64,000 nucleotides of DNA from Burkholderia sp. Nafp2/4-1b (GTDB lineage: Bacteria; Pseudomonadota; Gammaproteobacteria; Burkholderiales; Burkholderiaceae), in assembly GCF_003635165.1 (NCBI RefSeq), contig NZ_ML058610.1, forward strand, positions 1 to 64,000, written 5' to 3'. Positions 18,353-28,177 of the stretch are shown piece after piece. The position numbers and the translations under genes are program-made. Each line of letters begins with the position of its first letter. Within the stretch, counting starts at the first letter, position 1. Below the pieces are notes generated by a model that saw nothing but the letters and a program-made list of their open reading frames with translations, made no database searches and had not been told where the DNA came from.

Positions 18353-18581
18353 CCCCGGCGATCGGACGGCATCATTTGCCGCACGTTCGGCGCACACGGC
18401 GCGCGGAGGCCGGCGGCACGGCCAGCCGACGATTGAAATGACGAAAACGATGGTCCGGCGCCGGACGACGCGGCGATCTGGGGAAGGATGGCTGGGGACG
18501 CGGTAGACTTCGCTGTGGCGCAACGGCTGCGTTTCGGCCGTGATGGCGGGCTCGCCGGCCCGCGACGGAAAGGCAACGGGC

Positions 18582-18617
18582 AAAAAAAAGCGCCACGGAG
18601 ACCGTGGCGCTAAAAAA
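18582..18617 (-). terminator. Rho-independent terminator (minus strand) ending a candidate sRNA
   Basis: A perfect 10-bp stem (18589-18598 with 18602-18611) closes a 3-nt loop. On the minus strand it is followed by a run of eight T (A at 18582-18589 on the plus strand). The plus-strand side has an A run but no T run, so it works for minus-strand transcription. No protein gene ends here, which points to a short RNA. Confidence 0.85.
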
Positions 18618-18708
18618 GTTCTAGCCATTCCGAGGGCCGTGCTAGAACCTGAGAGACTGCGCGAAACACCGTTGCCGGTTAAACTCCTGAAACGATGTTT
18701 CGAAAACG
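18585..18708 (-). ncRNA. Candidate small RNA, about 120 nt
   Basis: A sigma70-like promoter at 18743-18715 (minus strand) and the strong terminator at 18617-18582 delimit an RNA of about 120 nt. A second stem-loop (GTTCTAGC at 18618-18625 pairing with 18641-18648) lies immediately before the terminator. The 5' part is A/T-rich for this genome. A 24-codon reading frame starting with ATG at 18716 ends inside the second stem, but its start overlaps the -10 box, so it would not be on this transcript. The RNA is divergent from iclR. No known family was recognised. Confidence 0.6.
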
Positions 18709-18714
18709 TGAGAC

Positions 18715-18743
18715 ATTCTTTCCGTTTCCGCCCGACAAGTCAA
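18715..18743 (-). promoter_or_regulatory. Promoter of the candidate sRNA
   Basis: On the minus strand, TTGACT (18743-18738) and AAGAAT (18720-18715) are separated by 17 bp. The -35 matches consensus at 5 of 6 positions and the -10 at 4 of 6. Expected start is near 18708. Confidence 0.5.
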
Positions 18744-18865
18744 GCGGTATTTGCACCGGTTCCTGCACTTTCCGGTAATGCCCATTTGAGCGTTTTCCTA
18801 ATAAACCAAGGGTGAACCCGTAAAATCCCATCCGATGACCGATTCACCCACGGAACATGCATCTT

Positions 18866-18895
18866 TTGACAATCATCCTACAATACCAACAAAAT
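18866..18895 (+). promoter_or_regulatory. Promoter of the iclR-type gene
   Basis: A perfect -35 TTGACA (18866-18871), an 18-bp spacer and CAAAAT (18890-18895) lie 35 bp before the GTG start. The surrounding 60 bp is unusually A/T-rich for this window. The leader would be about 28 nt. Confidence 0.5.
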
Positions 18896-18929
18896 TGAAA
18901 TCGAGTTTCGGAAATAGAGAGAACCCCTC

Positions 18930-19754
18930 GTGTCGACACCTGTAACGCCTTCCGCGCCCCGAGACCGCGAATCGTCGCCCGACGAGATCACCGCGCTCGC
19001 GCGCGGCCTCGCCGTGCTGCGTCGCATCGCGGCCGCCGACGCCCCGGTCAGCAACCGCGAGCTGACCGAATTGACGGGCATCCCGAAGCCGACCGTGTCG
19101 CGCATCACGGCGACGCTCGTCAGCGCCGGCTTCCTGTTCCAGCTGCCCGACAGCGAGCGCTTCGTGCTGACCGCGTCGGTGCTGGAGCTGAGCCACGGCT
19201 TCCTGCGCAACTTCGACATCCGCGCGCGCTCGCGGCCGTTCATGATCGAGCTCGCCGAGCGCACGTCGCTGTCGGTGCACCTCGCGGTGCGCGACCGGCT
19301 CGACATGGTCGCGATCGACGTGATCCGCCCGCGCTCCGCCGTGCTGGTCACGCGCCTCGAGATCGGCTCGCGGATGGACATCGCGCGCACCGCGGTCGGC
19401 CGCGCGTATCTCGCGGCGCTGGAGGACGACGAGCGCCGCACGCTGCTCGACGCGCTGCGCGCGACGGCCGGCGACGACTGGCCGCACGTGTCGGCACGCC
19501 TGAAACCGGGCCTCGAGGATGCAATGCGCGCCGGCCATGCGATCGCGATCGGCGAATGGCGCGAAGGGCTGAACGCGGTCGCGGCCGGCTTCGTCGGCCC
19601 GTCCGGCCAGCGCTATTCGGTGAACTGCGGCGGCGCATCGAGCCAGTGTTCGCCCGAATGGCTGCAGGAACACGTGGTGCCGGCGCTGCACGAATGCATC
19701 GCGAAAATCACCCGCGAGATCGGTGGCGCGCCGGCCCGGCGCAGCGCCGCGTAA
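18930..19754 (+). CDS. IclR-family transcriptional regulator
   Basis: 274 aa from GTG at 18930. An N-terminal winged helix (about 22-85) starts with ALARGLAVLRRIAAADAPVS and holds the recognition helix in LTGIPKPTVSRITATLVSAG. The C-terminal IclR effector domain includes RARSRPFMIELAERTSLSVHL, RMDIARTAVGRAYLAAL and a late CGG/CSPEW segment that usually contributes to the ligand pocket. It is a DNA-binding repressor or activator responding to a small, often aromatic, metabolite. It is followed by mdtABC on the same strand after 278 bp and lies divergent from the candidate sRNA and redox run. Either could be a target, but the sequence does not show which. Confidence 0.92.
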   Translation: MSTPVTPSAPRDRESSPDEITALARGLAVLRRIAAADAPVSNRELTELTGIPKPTVSRITATLVSAGFLFQLPDSERFVLTASVLELSHGFLRNFDIRARSRPFMIELAERTSLSVHLAVRDRLDMVAIDVIRPRSAVLVTRLEIGSRMDIARTAVGRAYLAALEDDERRTLLDALRATAGDDWPHVSARLKPGLEDAMRAGHAIAIGEWREGLNAVAAGFVGPSGQRYSVNCGGASSQCSPEWLQEHVVPALHECIAKITREIGGAPARRSAA

Positions 19755-19898
19755 GCGATCCGTCATCGTCCTGTCGCGTTCTGTAACGACCGTAACCCGT
19801 TGAAAGATAGCGCGCTGGACTCTCACGGGGACGGGACGTAGCATCATGCCCATCGTCGCGCCGCGGTCGCGGTGCGCAGCGCTCTTTCCCGCGCGAAC

Positions 19899-19929
19899 CG
19901 GAAGGGCCCGGACCGAGCCGGCCCTTCCG
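19899..19929 (+). terminator. GC-rich hairpin after iclR (possible terminator)
   Basis: The arms GGAAGGGCCCGG and CCGGCCCTTCC pair with one bulged C around a short loop. There is no T run, so termination is uncertain. It lies 145 bp after the iclR stop and just before the direct repeats ahead of mdtA. Confidence 0.35.
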
Positions 19930-19949
19930 CACCGCCTTGACATGGGCCG

Positions 19950-19993
19950 CTTCACGCCCGCTTCACACCCGTTTTACACCCGTTTTACGCCCG
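19950..19993 (+). promoter_or_regulatory. Four 11-bp direct repeats upstream of mdtA
   Basis: Consecutive units cttcacgcccg, cttcacacccg, ttttacacccg and ttttacgcccg start at 19950, 19961, 19972 and 19983. The 11-bp period places each unit on the same helix face. That is how OmpR/PhoB-type response regulators bind, so this may be the operator controlling the pump. A TTGACA lies just upstream (19937-19942), with no clear -10 at standard spacing. Confidence 0.5.
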
Positions 19994-20032
19994 TTTCCCG
20001 GCACGCCGCGCCGTCTCCCTGACAGAAACACG

Positions 20033-21436
20033 ATGGACAATCAACAAAAGCCCACGCCCCCTTCGAAGGATCCCGCTTCGCCCGCCGCCCGCCGCCCGCG
20101 CCGCACGCTGGTGATCGGGACGCTCGCGATCGCCGTCATCGGCGGCCTGCTGTGGTGGCACCCGTGGAACCGTACGCCGGCCGATGCGCTTGCGGCGGGC
20201 AGCGCGGCCTCCGGGGCCAGCGCAGGTGCCAGCGGCGCTGCCGGCGGCGGCCATCGCGGCCGCGGCGGCCCCGCCGCGATGGCGAACGTCCCGCAGCCCG
20301 TGTCGGTCGCGACCGCGACGCAAGGCGAGATGCCGATCGTGCTGTCCGCGCTCGGCACCGTGACGCCGCTCGCGAGCGTGACGGTCAAGACCCAACTGTC
20401 GGGCTACCTGCAGTCGGTCGCGTTCCAGGAAGGCCAGTTCGTCAAGAAAGGCGACCTGCTCGCGCAGATCGACCCGCGCCCGTACCAGGTCGCGCTCGAG
20501 AACGCCGAAGGCACGCACGCGCGCGACGAGGCGCTGCTCGCGACCGCCCGCATCGACCTCAAGCGCTACCAGACGCTGCTGTCGCAGGACTCGATCGCGT
20601 CGCAGACGGTCGACACGCAGGCATCGCTCGTCAAGCAATACGAAGGAACGGTGAAGACCGACCAGGCCGCGATCGATTCCGCGAAGCTGAACCTCACGTA
20701 CGCGCGCATCACCGCGCCGGTGTCGGGCCGCGTCGGCCTGCGCCAGGTCGACCCCGGCAACTACGTGACGCCGGGCGACACGAACGGGATCGTCGTGATC
20801 ACGCAGCAGCAGCCGATGAGCGTGATCTTCACGACGTCGGAAGACAACCTGCCGCAGATCGTCAAGCAGGTGAACGCGGGCCAGAAGCTGTCGGTCACCG
20901 CGTATAACCGCAACAACACGGTGCCGCTCGAAACCGGCGCGCTCGAAACGCTCGACAACCAGATCGACACCAGCACCGGCACGGTCAAGCTGCGCGCGAC
21001 CTTCGCGAACAAGGAGGGGCTGCTGTTCCCGAATCAGTTCGTGAACACGCGCCTGCTCGTCGACGTGATGCGCAATGCGACGATCGTGCCGACCGCCGCC
21101 GTGCTGACCGGCTCGATCGGCCAGTTCGTCTACATCGTGAAGCCCGACAACACGGTGACGGTGCGCAAGGTCAAGATCGGCCCGGTCGACGGCGAACGCA
21201 CCAGCATCGTGAGCGGCGTCGCGCTCGGCGAGCGCGTGGTCACCGACGGCTCCGACCGGCTGCGCGAAGGCTCGAAGATCACGATCCCGGCCGACAAGCC
21301 GAAAGGCGCGTCGGGTGCGCACGGCGCCCGCGCGGCGTCCGGTGCAGCGGGCGCATCGAGCGCATCGGATGCGGCCGCCCGCCACGGCGGACACCAGCAC
21401 GGCGCGTCGCACGCAGCGGCCTCCGCGGCCCAGTAA
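20033..21436 (+). CDS. mdtA: RND efflux periplasmic adaptor subunit (MdtA-like)
   Basis: 467 aa from ATG at 20033. An N-terminal anchor (TLVIGTLAIAVIGGLLWW) is followed by a Gly/Ala linker. The membrane-fusion-protein core comprises the lipoyl half-motifs (VTVKTQLSGYLQSVAFQEGQ, GDLLAQIDPRPYQ), the alpha-hairpin (HARDEALLATARIDLKRYQ) and the beta-barrel domain (VSGRVGLRQVDPGNYVTPGD). The C-terminal tail is rich in Ala, His and Gly and looks disordered. It bridges the inner-membrane pump to an outer-membrane channel in the periplasm. It is 15 bp from mdtB, with no outer-membrane factor gene in the window. MdtABC exports bile salts, novobiocin and similar compounds in enterobacteria; the substrate here is not known. 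Confidence 0.93.
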   Translation: MDNQQKPTPPSKDPASPAARRPRRTLVIGTLAIAVIGGLLWWHPWNRTPADALAAGSAASGASAGASGAAGGGHRGRGGPAAMANVPQPVSVATATQGEMPIVLSALGTVTPLASVTVKTQLSGYLQSVAFQEGQFVKKGDLLAQIDPRPYQVALENAEGTHARDEALLATARIDLKRYQTLLSQDSIASQTVDTQASLVKQYEGTVKTDQAAIDSAKLNLTYARITAPVSGRVGLRQVDPGNYVTPGDTNGIVVITQQQPMSVIFTTSEDNLPQIVKQVNAGQKLSVTAYNRNNTVPLETGALETLDNQIDTSTGTVKLRATFANKEGLLFPNQFVNTRLLVDVMRNATIVPTAAVLTGSIGQFVYIVKPDNTVTVRKVKIGPVDGERTSIVSGVALGERVVTDGSDRLREGSKITIPADKPKGASGAHGARAASGAAGASSASDAAARHGGHQHGASHAAASAAQ

Positions 21437-21451
21437 CGCGCGGGCCGCTCG

Positions 21452-24400
21452 ATGAACCCCTCCCGTCTCTTCATTCTCCGGCCGGTCGGCACCGCCCTCC
21501 TGATGGCGGCGATCATGCTGGCCGGTCTCGTCGCGCTGCGCTTCCTGCCGCTCGCCGCGCTGCCGGAAGTCGACTACCCGACGATCCAGGTCCAGACCTT
21601 CTATCCGGGCGCGAGCCCCGAAGTGATGACGTCGTCGGTCACCGCGCCGCTCGAGCGGCAGTTCGGCCAGATGCCGTCGCTGAACCAGATGTCGTCGCAA
21701 AGCTCGGCCGGCGCATCGGTGATCACGCTGCAGTTCTCGCTCGACCTGCCGCTCGACATCGCCGAACAGGAAGTGCAGGCGGCGATCAACGCGGCCGGCA
21801 ACCTGCTGCCGTCCGACCTCCCGGCGCCGCCGATCTACGCGAAGGTGAACCCGGCCGACGCGCCGGTGCTGACGCTCGCGATCACGTCGAAGACCCTGCC
21901 GCTCACGCAGGTGCAGGACCTGACCGACACGCGCCTCGCGATGAAGATCTCGCAGATCGCGGGCGTCGGCCTCGTCAGCCTGTCGGGCGGCAACCGGCCG
22001 GCCGTGCGGATCCAGGCGAACCCGACCGCGCTCGCGAAGTACGGGATGAACCTCGACGACCTGCGCACGACGATCTCGAACCTGAACGTGAACACGCCGA
22101 AGGGCAACTTCGACGGCCCGACGCGCGCGTACACGATCAACGCGAACGACCAGTTGACCAGCGCCGACCAGTACAACGACGCGGTGGTCGCGTACAAGAG
22201 CGGCCGCCCGGTGATGCTGACCGACGTCGCGAAGGTGGTCGCCGGCTCGGAGAACACCAAGCTCGGCGCGTGGGTGAATTCGGAGCCCGCGATCATCCTG
22301 AACGTGCAGCGCCAGCCGGGCGCGAACGTGATCGCGACCGTCAACGCGATCAAGGCGCAGTTGCCGAAGCTGCAGGAAACGCTGCCGGCCGCGCTGGACG
22401 TGCAGATCGTCACCGACCGCACGACGATGATCCGCGCGGCCGTGCGCGACGTGCAGTTCGAGCTGCTGCTGGCCGTCGCGCTGGTCGTGCTGGTGATGTA
22501 CCTGTTCCTCGCGAACGTCTACGCGACCATCATCCCGAGCCTGTCGGTGCCGCTGTCGCTGATCGGCACGCTCGCGGTGATGTACATGGCCGGCTTCTCG
22601 CTGAACAACCTGTCGCTGATGGCGCTCACCATCGCGACCGGCTTCGTCGTCGACGATGCGATCGTGATGATCGAGAACATCGCGCGCTACGTCGAGGAAG
22701 GCGACACGGGCCTCGAGGCCGCGCTGAAGGGATCGAGGCAGATCGGCTTCACGATCATCTCGCTGACGGTGTCGCTGATCGCGGTGCTGATCCCGCTGCT
22801 GTTCATGGGCGACGTGGTCGGGCGCCTGTTCCACGAATTCGCGATCACGCTCGCGGTGACGATCGTGATCTCGGCGATCGTGTCGCTCACGCTCGTGCCG
22901 ATGATGTGCGCGAAGCTGCTGCGTCATTCGCCGCCGCCCGAGAGCCATCGCTTCGAGGCGCGCGTGCACGGCGCGATCGACTGGGTGATCGCGCGCTACG
23001 CGGTCGCGCTCGAATGGGTGCTGAACCGGCAGCGCTCGACGCTCGTCGTCGCGCTGCTGACGCTCGCGCTGACCGCCCTGCTCTACGTGTACATACCGAA
23101 GGGCTTCTTCCCCGCGCAGGACACCGGCGTGATCCAGGCGATCACGCAGGCGCCGCAGTCGATCTCGTACGGCGCGATGGCCGAACGCCAGCAGGCGCTC
23201 GCGGCCGAGATCCTGAAGGATCCGAACGTCGCGAGCCTGACGTCGTTCATCGGCGTCGACGGCAGCAACATCACGCTGAACAGCGGCCGGATGCTGATCA
23301 ACCTGAAGGCGCGCGACGCGCGCGCTGAGCCGGCCGCGCAGATCATCCGCGACCTGCAGCAGCGCGTCGCGAACGTGACCGGCATCACGCTGTTCATGCA
23401 GTCGGTGCAGGATCTGACGATCGATTCGACCGTGAGCCCGACGCAGTACCAGTTCATGCTGACGAGCCCGAACCCGGACGAGTTCGCGACCTGGGTGCCG
23501 AAGCTCGTCACACGGCTGCAGAAGGAGGCGTCGCTCGCCGACGTCGCGACCGACCTGCAGAGCAACGGCCAGTCGGTCTACATCGAGATCGACCGCGCGA
23601 GCGCCGCGCGCTTCGGCATCACGCCGGCGACCGTCGACAACGCGCTGTACGACGCGTTCGGCCAGCGCATCGTGTCGACCATCTTCACGCAGTCGAACCA
23701 GTACCGCGTGATTCTCGAGTCGGAGCCGAAGGAGCAGCATTACGCCGAATCGCTGAACGACATCTACCTGCCGTCCGCCGGCGGCGGCCAGGTGCCGCTG
23801 TCGTCGATCGCGTCGTTCCACGAACGGCCGTCGCCGCTGCTCGTCGCGCACCTGTCGCAGTTCCCGTCGACGACGATCTCGTTCAACCTCGCGCCGGGCG
23901 CGTCGCTCGGCGAGGCCGTGAAGGCGATCGCCGCCGCCGAGCAGGACATCGGCCTGCCCGGCTCGTTCCAGACGCGCTTCCAGGGCGCCGCGCTCGCGTT
24001 CCAGGCGTCGCTGTCGAACCAGCTGTTCCTGATCCTCGCGGCGGTCGTCACGATGTACATCGTGCTCGGCGTGCTGTACGAGAGCTACATCCACCCGATC
24101 ACGATCCTGTCGACGCTGCCGTCGGCCGGCGTCGGCGCGCTGCTCGCGCTGATGATCACCGGGCACGACCTCGACATCATCGGGATCATCGGCATCGTGC
24201 TGCTGATCGGCATCGTGAAGAAGAACGCGATCATGATGATCGACTTCGCCCTCGAGGCCGAACGCGTCGAAGGCAAGCCGCCGCGCGAGGCGATCTACCA
24301 GGCTTGCCTGCTGCGCTTCCGGCCGATCCTGATGACGACGCTCGCCGCGCTGCTCGGCGCGGTGCCGCTGATCGTCGGCGGGGGCGCCGGTTCCGAGCTG

Positions 24401-24571
24401 CGCCAGCCGCTCGGGATCGCGATCGCGGGCGGCCTGATCGTGTCGCAGGTGCTCACGCTGTTCACGACGCCGGTGATCTACCTCGGCTTCGACGGTCTCG
24501 CGCGCCGCGTGCGCGGCTGGTTCGAGCGGCACGGCCCGGGCGCCGACGCCGGCAAGCACACGGGTGCCTAA
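21452..24571 (+). CDS. mdtB: RND efflux transporter subunit (MdtB-like)
   Basis: 1039 aa, a typical RND pump length. It starts [14 protein letters not shown] and has the expected first transmembrane helix, two large periplasmic loops and a second helix bundle. The proton-relay motif in TM4 reads [21 protein letters not shown] with the paired Asp intact. The repeated [23 protein letters not shown] segment and the [19 protein letters not shown] stretch, with its essential Lys, are present in the C-terminal half. In MdtBC heterotrimers the B and C subunits have distinct roles in drug transport and proton translocation. It lies 15 bp after mdtA and 3 bp before mdtC. Confidence 0.94.
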   Translation: MNPSRLFILRPVGTALLMAAIMLAGLVALRFLPLAALPEVDYPTIQVQTFYPGASPEVMTSSVTAPLERQFGQMPSLNQMSSQSSAGASVITLQFSLDLPLDIAEQEVQAAINAAGNLLPSDLPAPPIYAKVNPADAPVLTLAITSKTLPLTQVQDLTDTRLAMKISQIAGVGLVSLSGGNRPAVRIQANPTALAKYGMNLDDLRTTISNLNVNTPKGNFDGPTRAYTINANDQLTSADQYNDAVVAYKSGRPVMLTDVAKVVAGSENTKLGAWVNSEPAIILNVQRQPGANVIATVNAIKAQLPKLQETLPAALDVQIVTDRTTMIRAAVRDVQFELLLAVALVVLVMYLFLANVYATIIPSLSVPLSLIGTLAVMYMAGFSLNNLSLMALTIATGFVVDDAIVMIENIARYVEEGDTGLEAALKGSRQIGFTIISLTVSLIAVLIPLLFMGDVVGRLFHEFAITLAVTIVISAIVSLTLVPMMCAKLLRHSPPPESHRFEARVHGAIDWVIARYAVALEWVLNRQRSTLVVALLTLALTALLYVYIPKGFFPAQDTGVIQAITQAPQSISYGAMAERQQALAAEILKDPNVASLTSFIGVDGSNITLNSGRMLINLKARDARAEPAAQIIRDLQQRVANVTGITLFMQSVQDLTIDSTVSPTQYQFMLTSPNPDEFATWVPKLVTRLQKEASLADVATDLQSNGQSVYIEIDRASAARFGITPATVDNALYDAFGQRIVSTIFTQSNQYRVILESEPKEQHYAESLNDIYLPSAGGGQVPLSSIASFHERPSPLLVAHLSQFPSTTISFNLAPGASLGEAVKAIAAAEQDIGLPGSFQTRFQGAALAFQASLSNQLFLILAAVVTMYIVLGVLYESYIHPITILSTLPSAGVGALLALMITGHDLDIIGIIGIVLLIGIVKKNAIMMIDFALEAERVEGKPPREAIYQACLLRFRPILMTTLAALLGAVPLIVGGGAGSELRQPLGIAIAGGLIVSQVLTLFTTPVIYLGFDGLARRVRGWFERHGPGADAGKHTGA

Positions 24572-24574
24572 GCG

Positions 24575-27500
24575 ATGAACCTGGCGCGCCCCTTCATCAC
24601 CCGCCCCATCGCGACGACGCTGCTCGCGCTCGGCGTCGCGCTCGCGGGCCTGTTCGCGTTCATCAAGCTGCCGGTGTCGCCGCTGCCGCAGGTCGACTTC
24701 CCGACCATCTCGGTGCAGGCGTCGCTGCCGGGCGCAAGCCCCGAGACCGTCGCGACCAGCGTGACGAGCCCGCTCGAGCGGCACCTCGGCTCGATCGCCG
24801 ACGTCAGCGAAATGACGTCGACCAGCACGGTCGGCAACGCGCGGATCACCCTGCAGTTCGGGCTGAACCGCGACATCGACGGCGCCGCGCGCGACGTGCA
24901 GGCCGCGATCAACGCGGCGCGCGCCGACCTGCCCGCGTCGCTGAAGAGCAACCCGACGTACCGCAAGGTCAACCCGGCCGATTCGCCGATCATGATCGTG
25001 TCGCTCACGTCCGAAACATCGTCGCCCGCGAAGCTGTACGACGCCGCGTCGACGGTGCTGCAGCAGTCGCTGTCGCAGATCGACGGGATCGGCCAGGTGA
25101 GCGTGAGCGGTTCCGCGAACCCGGCCGTGCGCGTCGAGCTCGAACCGCATGCGCTGTTCCATTACGGGATCGGCCTCGAGGACGTGCGCGCCGCGCTGGC
25201 GTCCGCGAACGCGAACAGCCCGAAGGGCGCGATCGAATTCGGCCCGAAGCGCTACCAGCTCTATACGAACGACCAGGCGTCGCAGGCATCGCAGTACAGC
25301 GATCTCGTCGTCGCGTACCGCAACGGCGCGGCCGTGCGGCTGTCCGACCTGTCCGAGGTCGTCGACTCGGTCGAGGACCTGCGCAACCTCGGCCTGTCGA
25401 ACGGCAAGCGCGCGGTGCTCGTGATCCTCTACCGCTCGCCCGGCGCGAACATCATCGAGACGATCGACCGCGTGCGCACGGCGCTGCCGCAGCTCACCGC
25501 GTCGCTGCCGGCCGACATCACGGTCACGCCGGTGCTCGACCGGTCGACCACCATCCGGGCGTCGCTGAAGGATACCGAGCGCACGCTGCTGATCGCGGTC
25601 AGCCTGGTCGTGATGGTCGTGTTCCTGTTCCTGCGCAACTGGCGTGCGACGCTGATCCCGAGCGTCGCGGTGCCGATCTCGATCGTCGGCACGTTCGGCG
25701 CGATGTACCTGCTCGGCTTCTCGATCGACAACCTGTCGCTGATGGCGCTGATCGTCGCGACCGGCTTCGTCGTCGACGATGCAATCGTCGTGCTCGAGAA
25801 CATCACGCGCCACATCGAGAACGGCAAGCCGCGCATGCAGGCCGCGTTCGACGGCGCGCGCGAGGTCGGCTTCACGGTGCTGTCGATGAGCATCTCGCTC
25901 GTCGCGGTGTTCCTGCCGATCCTGCTGATGGGCGGGATCGTCGGCCGGCTGTTCCGCGAGTTCGCGCTGACGCTGTCGCTCGCGATCGCGGTGTCGCTCG
26001 CGGTGTCGCTCACCGTCACGCCGATGATGTGCGCGCGGCTGCTGCGCGAATCGCACGAGGCGCACGAGGAAGGCCGCGTCGGCCGTTTCCTCGAGCGCTG
26101 CTTCACGCGGATGCAGCGCGGCTACGAGCGCTCGCTGTCGTGGGCGCTGCGCCGCCCGCTGCTGATCCTGCTGATCCTGTTCGCGACGATCGGGCTGAAC
26201 GTCTACCTGTACATCGTCGTGCCGAAGGGCTTCTTCCCGCAGCAGGACACCGGGCTGATGATCGGCGGCATCCAGGCCGACCAGTCGACGTCGTTCCAGG
26301 CGATGAAGCTGAAGTTCTCCGAGATGATGCGGATCGTGCAGGCGAATCCGAACGTGAAGAGCGTCGCGGGCTTCACCGGCGGCACGCAGACCAACTCGGG
26401 CTTCATGTTCGTCACGCTGAAGGACCGCACCGAGCGCAACATGTCGGCCGACCAGGTGATCCAGCAGCTGCGCAGGCCGCTGTCCGACGTCGCGGGTGCA
26501 CGCACGTTCCTGCAGGCCGCGCAGGACATCCGCGTCGGCGGCCGGCAGAGCAGCGCGCAGTACCAGTTCACGCTGCTCGGCGATTCGAGCGCCGAGCTGT
26601 ACAAGTGGGGGCCGCTCCTGACCGAGGCGCTGCAGAAGCGCACCGAACTGACCGACGTGAACTCCGACCAGCAGCAAGGCGGCCTCGAGGCGATGGTGAC
26701 GATCGACCGCGCGACCGCCGCGCGACTCGGCATCAAGCCCGCGCAGATCGACAACACGCTGTACGACGCGTTCGGGCAGCGCCAGGTCTCGACGATCTAC
26801 AACCCGCTGAACCAGTACCACGTCGTGATGGAAATCGCACCGAAATACTGGCAGAGCCCGCAGATGCTGAACGAAGTGTGGATCAGCACGTCGGGCGGCA
26901 GCGCGAACGGCTCGCAGACGACCAACGCGGCGGCCGGCACCTTCGTCGCGACGTCGGCCGGCACGTCGAGCGCGGGCACGGGCGCCACCAGCGCCGCGGC
27001 GATCGCATCCGATTCCGCGCGCAACCAGGCGCTGAACTCGATCGCGTCGAGCGGCAAGTCGAGTGCGTCGTCGGGCGCGGCGGTGTCGACGTCGAAGTCG
27101 ACGATGATCCCGCTGTCCGCGATCGCGACCTTCGGCCCGAGCACGACGCCGCTGTCGGTCAATCACCAGGGCCTGTTCGTCGCGACGACGATCTCGTTCA
27201 ACCTGCCGCCGGGCGTGTCGCTGTCGGAGGCGACCCAGGTGATCTACCAGACGATGGCGCAGATCGGCGTGCCGCCGACGATCGTCGGCAGCTTCCAGGG
27301 CACCGCGCAGGCGTTCCAGCAGTCGCTGAGCAACCAGCCGATCCTGATCCTGGCGGCGCTGCTGGCCGTCTACATCGTGCTCGGGATCCTGTACGAGAGC
27401 TACATCCACCCGATCACGATCCTGTCGACGCTGCCGTCGGCCGGCGTCGGCGCGCTGCTCGCGCTGCTGCTGTTCAAGACCGAGTTCAGCATCATCGCGC

Positions 27501-27883
27501 TGATCGGCGTGATCCTGCTGATCGGTATCGTGAAGAAGAACGCGATCATGATGGTCGACTTCGCAATCGAGCAGACGCGCAACGCCCGCAAGTCGTCGTT
27601 CGACGCGATCCACGAGGCGTGCCTGCTGCGTTTCCGGCCGATCATGATGACGACGATGGCGGCACTCCTCGGCGCGCTGCCGCTCGCGTTCGGCCACGGC
27701 GACGGCGCCGAGCTGCGCGCGCCGCTCGGGATCGCGATCGCCGGCGGCCTGATCATGTCGCAGGTGCTGACGCTCTATACGACGCCGGTCGTCTATCTGT
27801 ACATGGACCGGTTCCGCGTGTGGGGCGAGAAGCGCCGCAACCGCCGCGGCAATTCGGGCGGGCCGGCGGTGGCCGGCGAGTAA
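24575..27883 (+). CDS. mdtC: RND efflux transporter subunit (MdtC-like) with a Ser/Ala-rich insertion
   Basis: 1102 aa, about 70 longer than typical MdtC. It shares the plan of mdtB: MNLARPFITRPIATT at the start, [21 protein letters not shown] with both TM4 Asp residues, and [19 protein letters not shown]. The extra length is a low-complexity stretch of Ser, Ala, Thr and Gly at about residues 772-844 (26890-27105), in the second periplasmic loop between VWISTSGG and MIPLSAIATFG. That position should be solvent-exposed. The subunit forms the mixed trimer with MdtB in the inner membrane. Confidence 0.94.
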   Translation: MNLARPFITRPIATTLLALGVALAGLFAFIKLPVSPLPQVDFPTISVQASLPGASPETVATSVTSPLERHLGSIADVSEMTSTSTVGNARITLQFGLNRDIDGAARDVQAAINAARADLPASLKSNPTYRKVNPADSPIMIVSLTSETSSPAKLYDAASTVLQQSLSQIDGIGQVSVSGSANPAVRVELEPHALFHYGIGLEDVRAALASANANSPKGAIEFGPKRYQLYTNDQASQASQYSDLVVAYRNGAAVRLSDLSEVVDSVEDLRNLGLSNGKRAVLVILYRSPGANIIETIDRVRTALPQLTASLPADITVTPVLDRSTTIRASLKDTERTLLIAVSLVVMVVFLFLRNWRATLIPSVAVPISIVGTFGAMYLLGFSIDNLSLMALIVATGFVVDDAIVVLENITRHIENGKPRMQAAFDGAREVGFTVLSMSISLVAVFLPILLMGGIVGRLFREFALTLSLAIAVSLAVSLTVTPMMCARLLRESHEAHEEGRVGRFLERCFTRMQRGYERSLSWALRRPLLILLILFATIGLNVYLYIVVPKGFFPQQDTGLMIGGIQADQSTSFQAMKLKFSEMMRIVQANPNVKSVAGFTGGTQTNSGFMFVTLKDRTERNMSADQVIQQLRRPLSDVAGARTFLQAAQDIRVGGRQSSAQYQFTLLGDSSAELYKWGPLLTEALQKRTELTDVNSDQQQGGLEAMVTIDRATAARLGIKPAQIDNTLYDAFGQRQVSTIYNPLNQYHVVMEIAPKYWQSPQMLNEVWISTSGGSANGSQTTNAAAGTFVATSAGTSSAGTGATSAAAIASDSARNQALNSIASSGKSSASSGAAVSTSKSTMIPLSAIATFGPSTTPLSVNHQGLFVATTISFNLPPGVSLSEATQVIYQTMAQIGVPPTIVGSFQGTAQAFQQSLSNQPILILAALLAVYIVLGILYESYIHPITILSTLPSAGVGALLALLLFKTEFSIIALIGVILLIGIVKKNAIMMVDFAIEQTRNARKSSFDAIHEACLLRFRPIMMTTMAALLGALPLAFGHGDGAELRAPLGIAIAGGLIMSQVLTLYTTPVVYLYMDRFRVWGEKRRNRRGNSGGPAVAGE

Positions 27884-28177
27884 CGGCAGGCGGCCGGACA
27901 CGGGGGAAGGGTTGGCGGCACCGCCCTGCTCCGTGTGCCGGCCGGTGCCGGTTGCGCGACGCCGATCGCGCGGGGGGCGTACGTCGCGCTCGTACGTCCC
28001 AGCTCCGCGCTCCGTCCTCCACCCGTATCGCTCCGCGAGCCTGCGTTCCCGAACCCCGGATCGTTTCCGCCGACGGTTCACGCTTCGGCCCGCGTTCGGC
28101 GCAGCGCCGGCTTGCATGCCGGCAACGATCGGCTATCGTGAGTCCATGCCCACCCTTTCCCCTCCCGGGAACCCGCC

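Noticed and set aside
18644..18716. 24-codon minus-strand frame (starting MSHVFETSF) as a small protein
   Set aside because: The start codon overlaps the predicted -10 box of the sRNA and the stop falls in a stem, so translation from that transcript is unlikely.
18540..18815. 91-codon plus-strand frame in the sRNA region
   Set aside because: It reads through the terminator stem and the antisense of the sRNA promoter, with no ribosome-binding site or family.
19985..28117. Minus-strand open frame of 2710 codons
   Set aside because: It runs antisense over the clearly coding mdtABC genes, is extremely rich in Arg, Asp and His, and shows no domain. Long antisense frames are expected in DNA this GC-rich.
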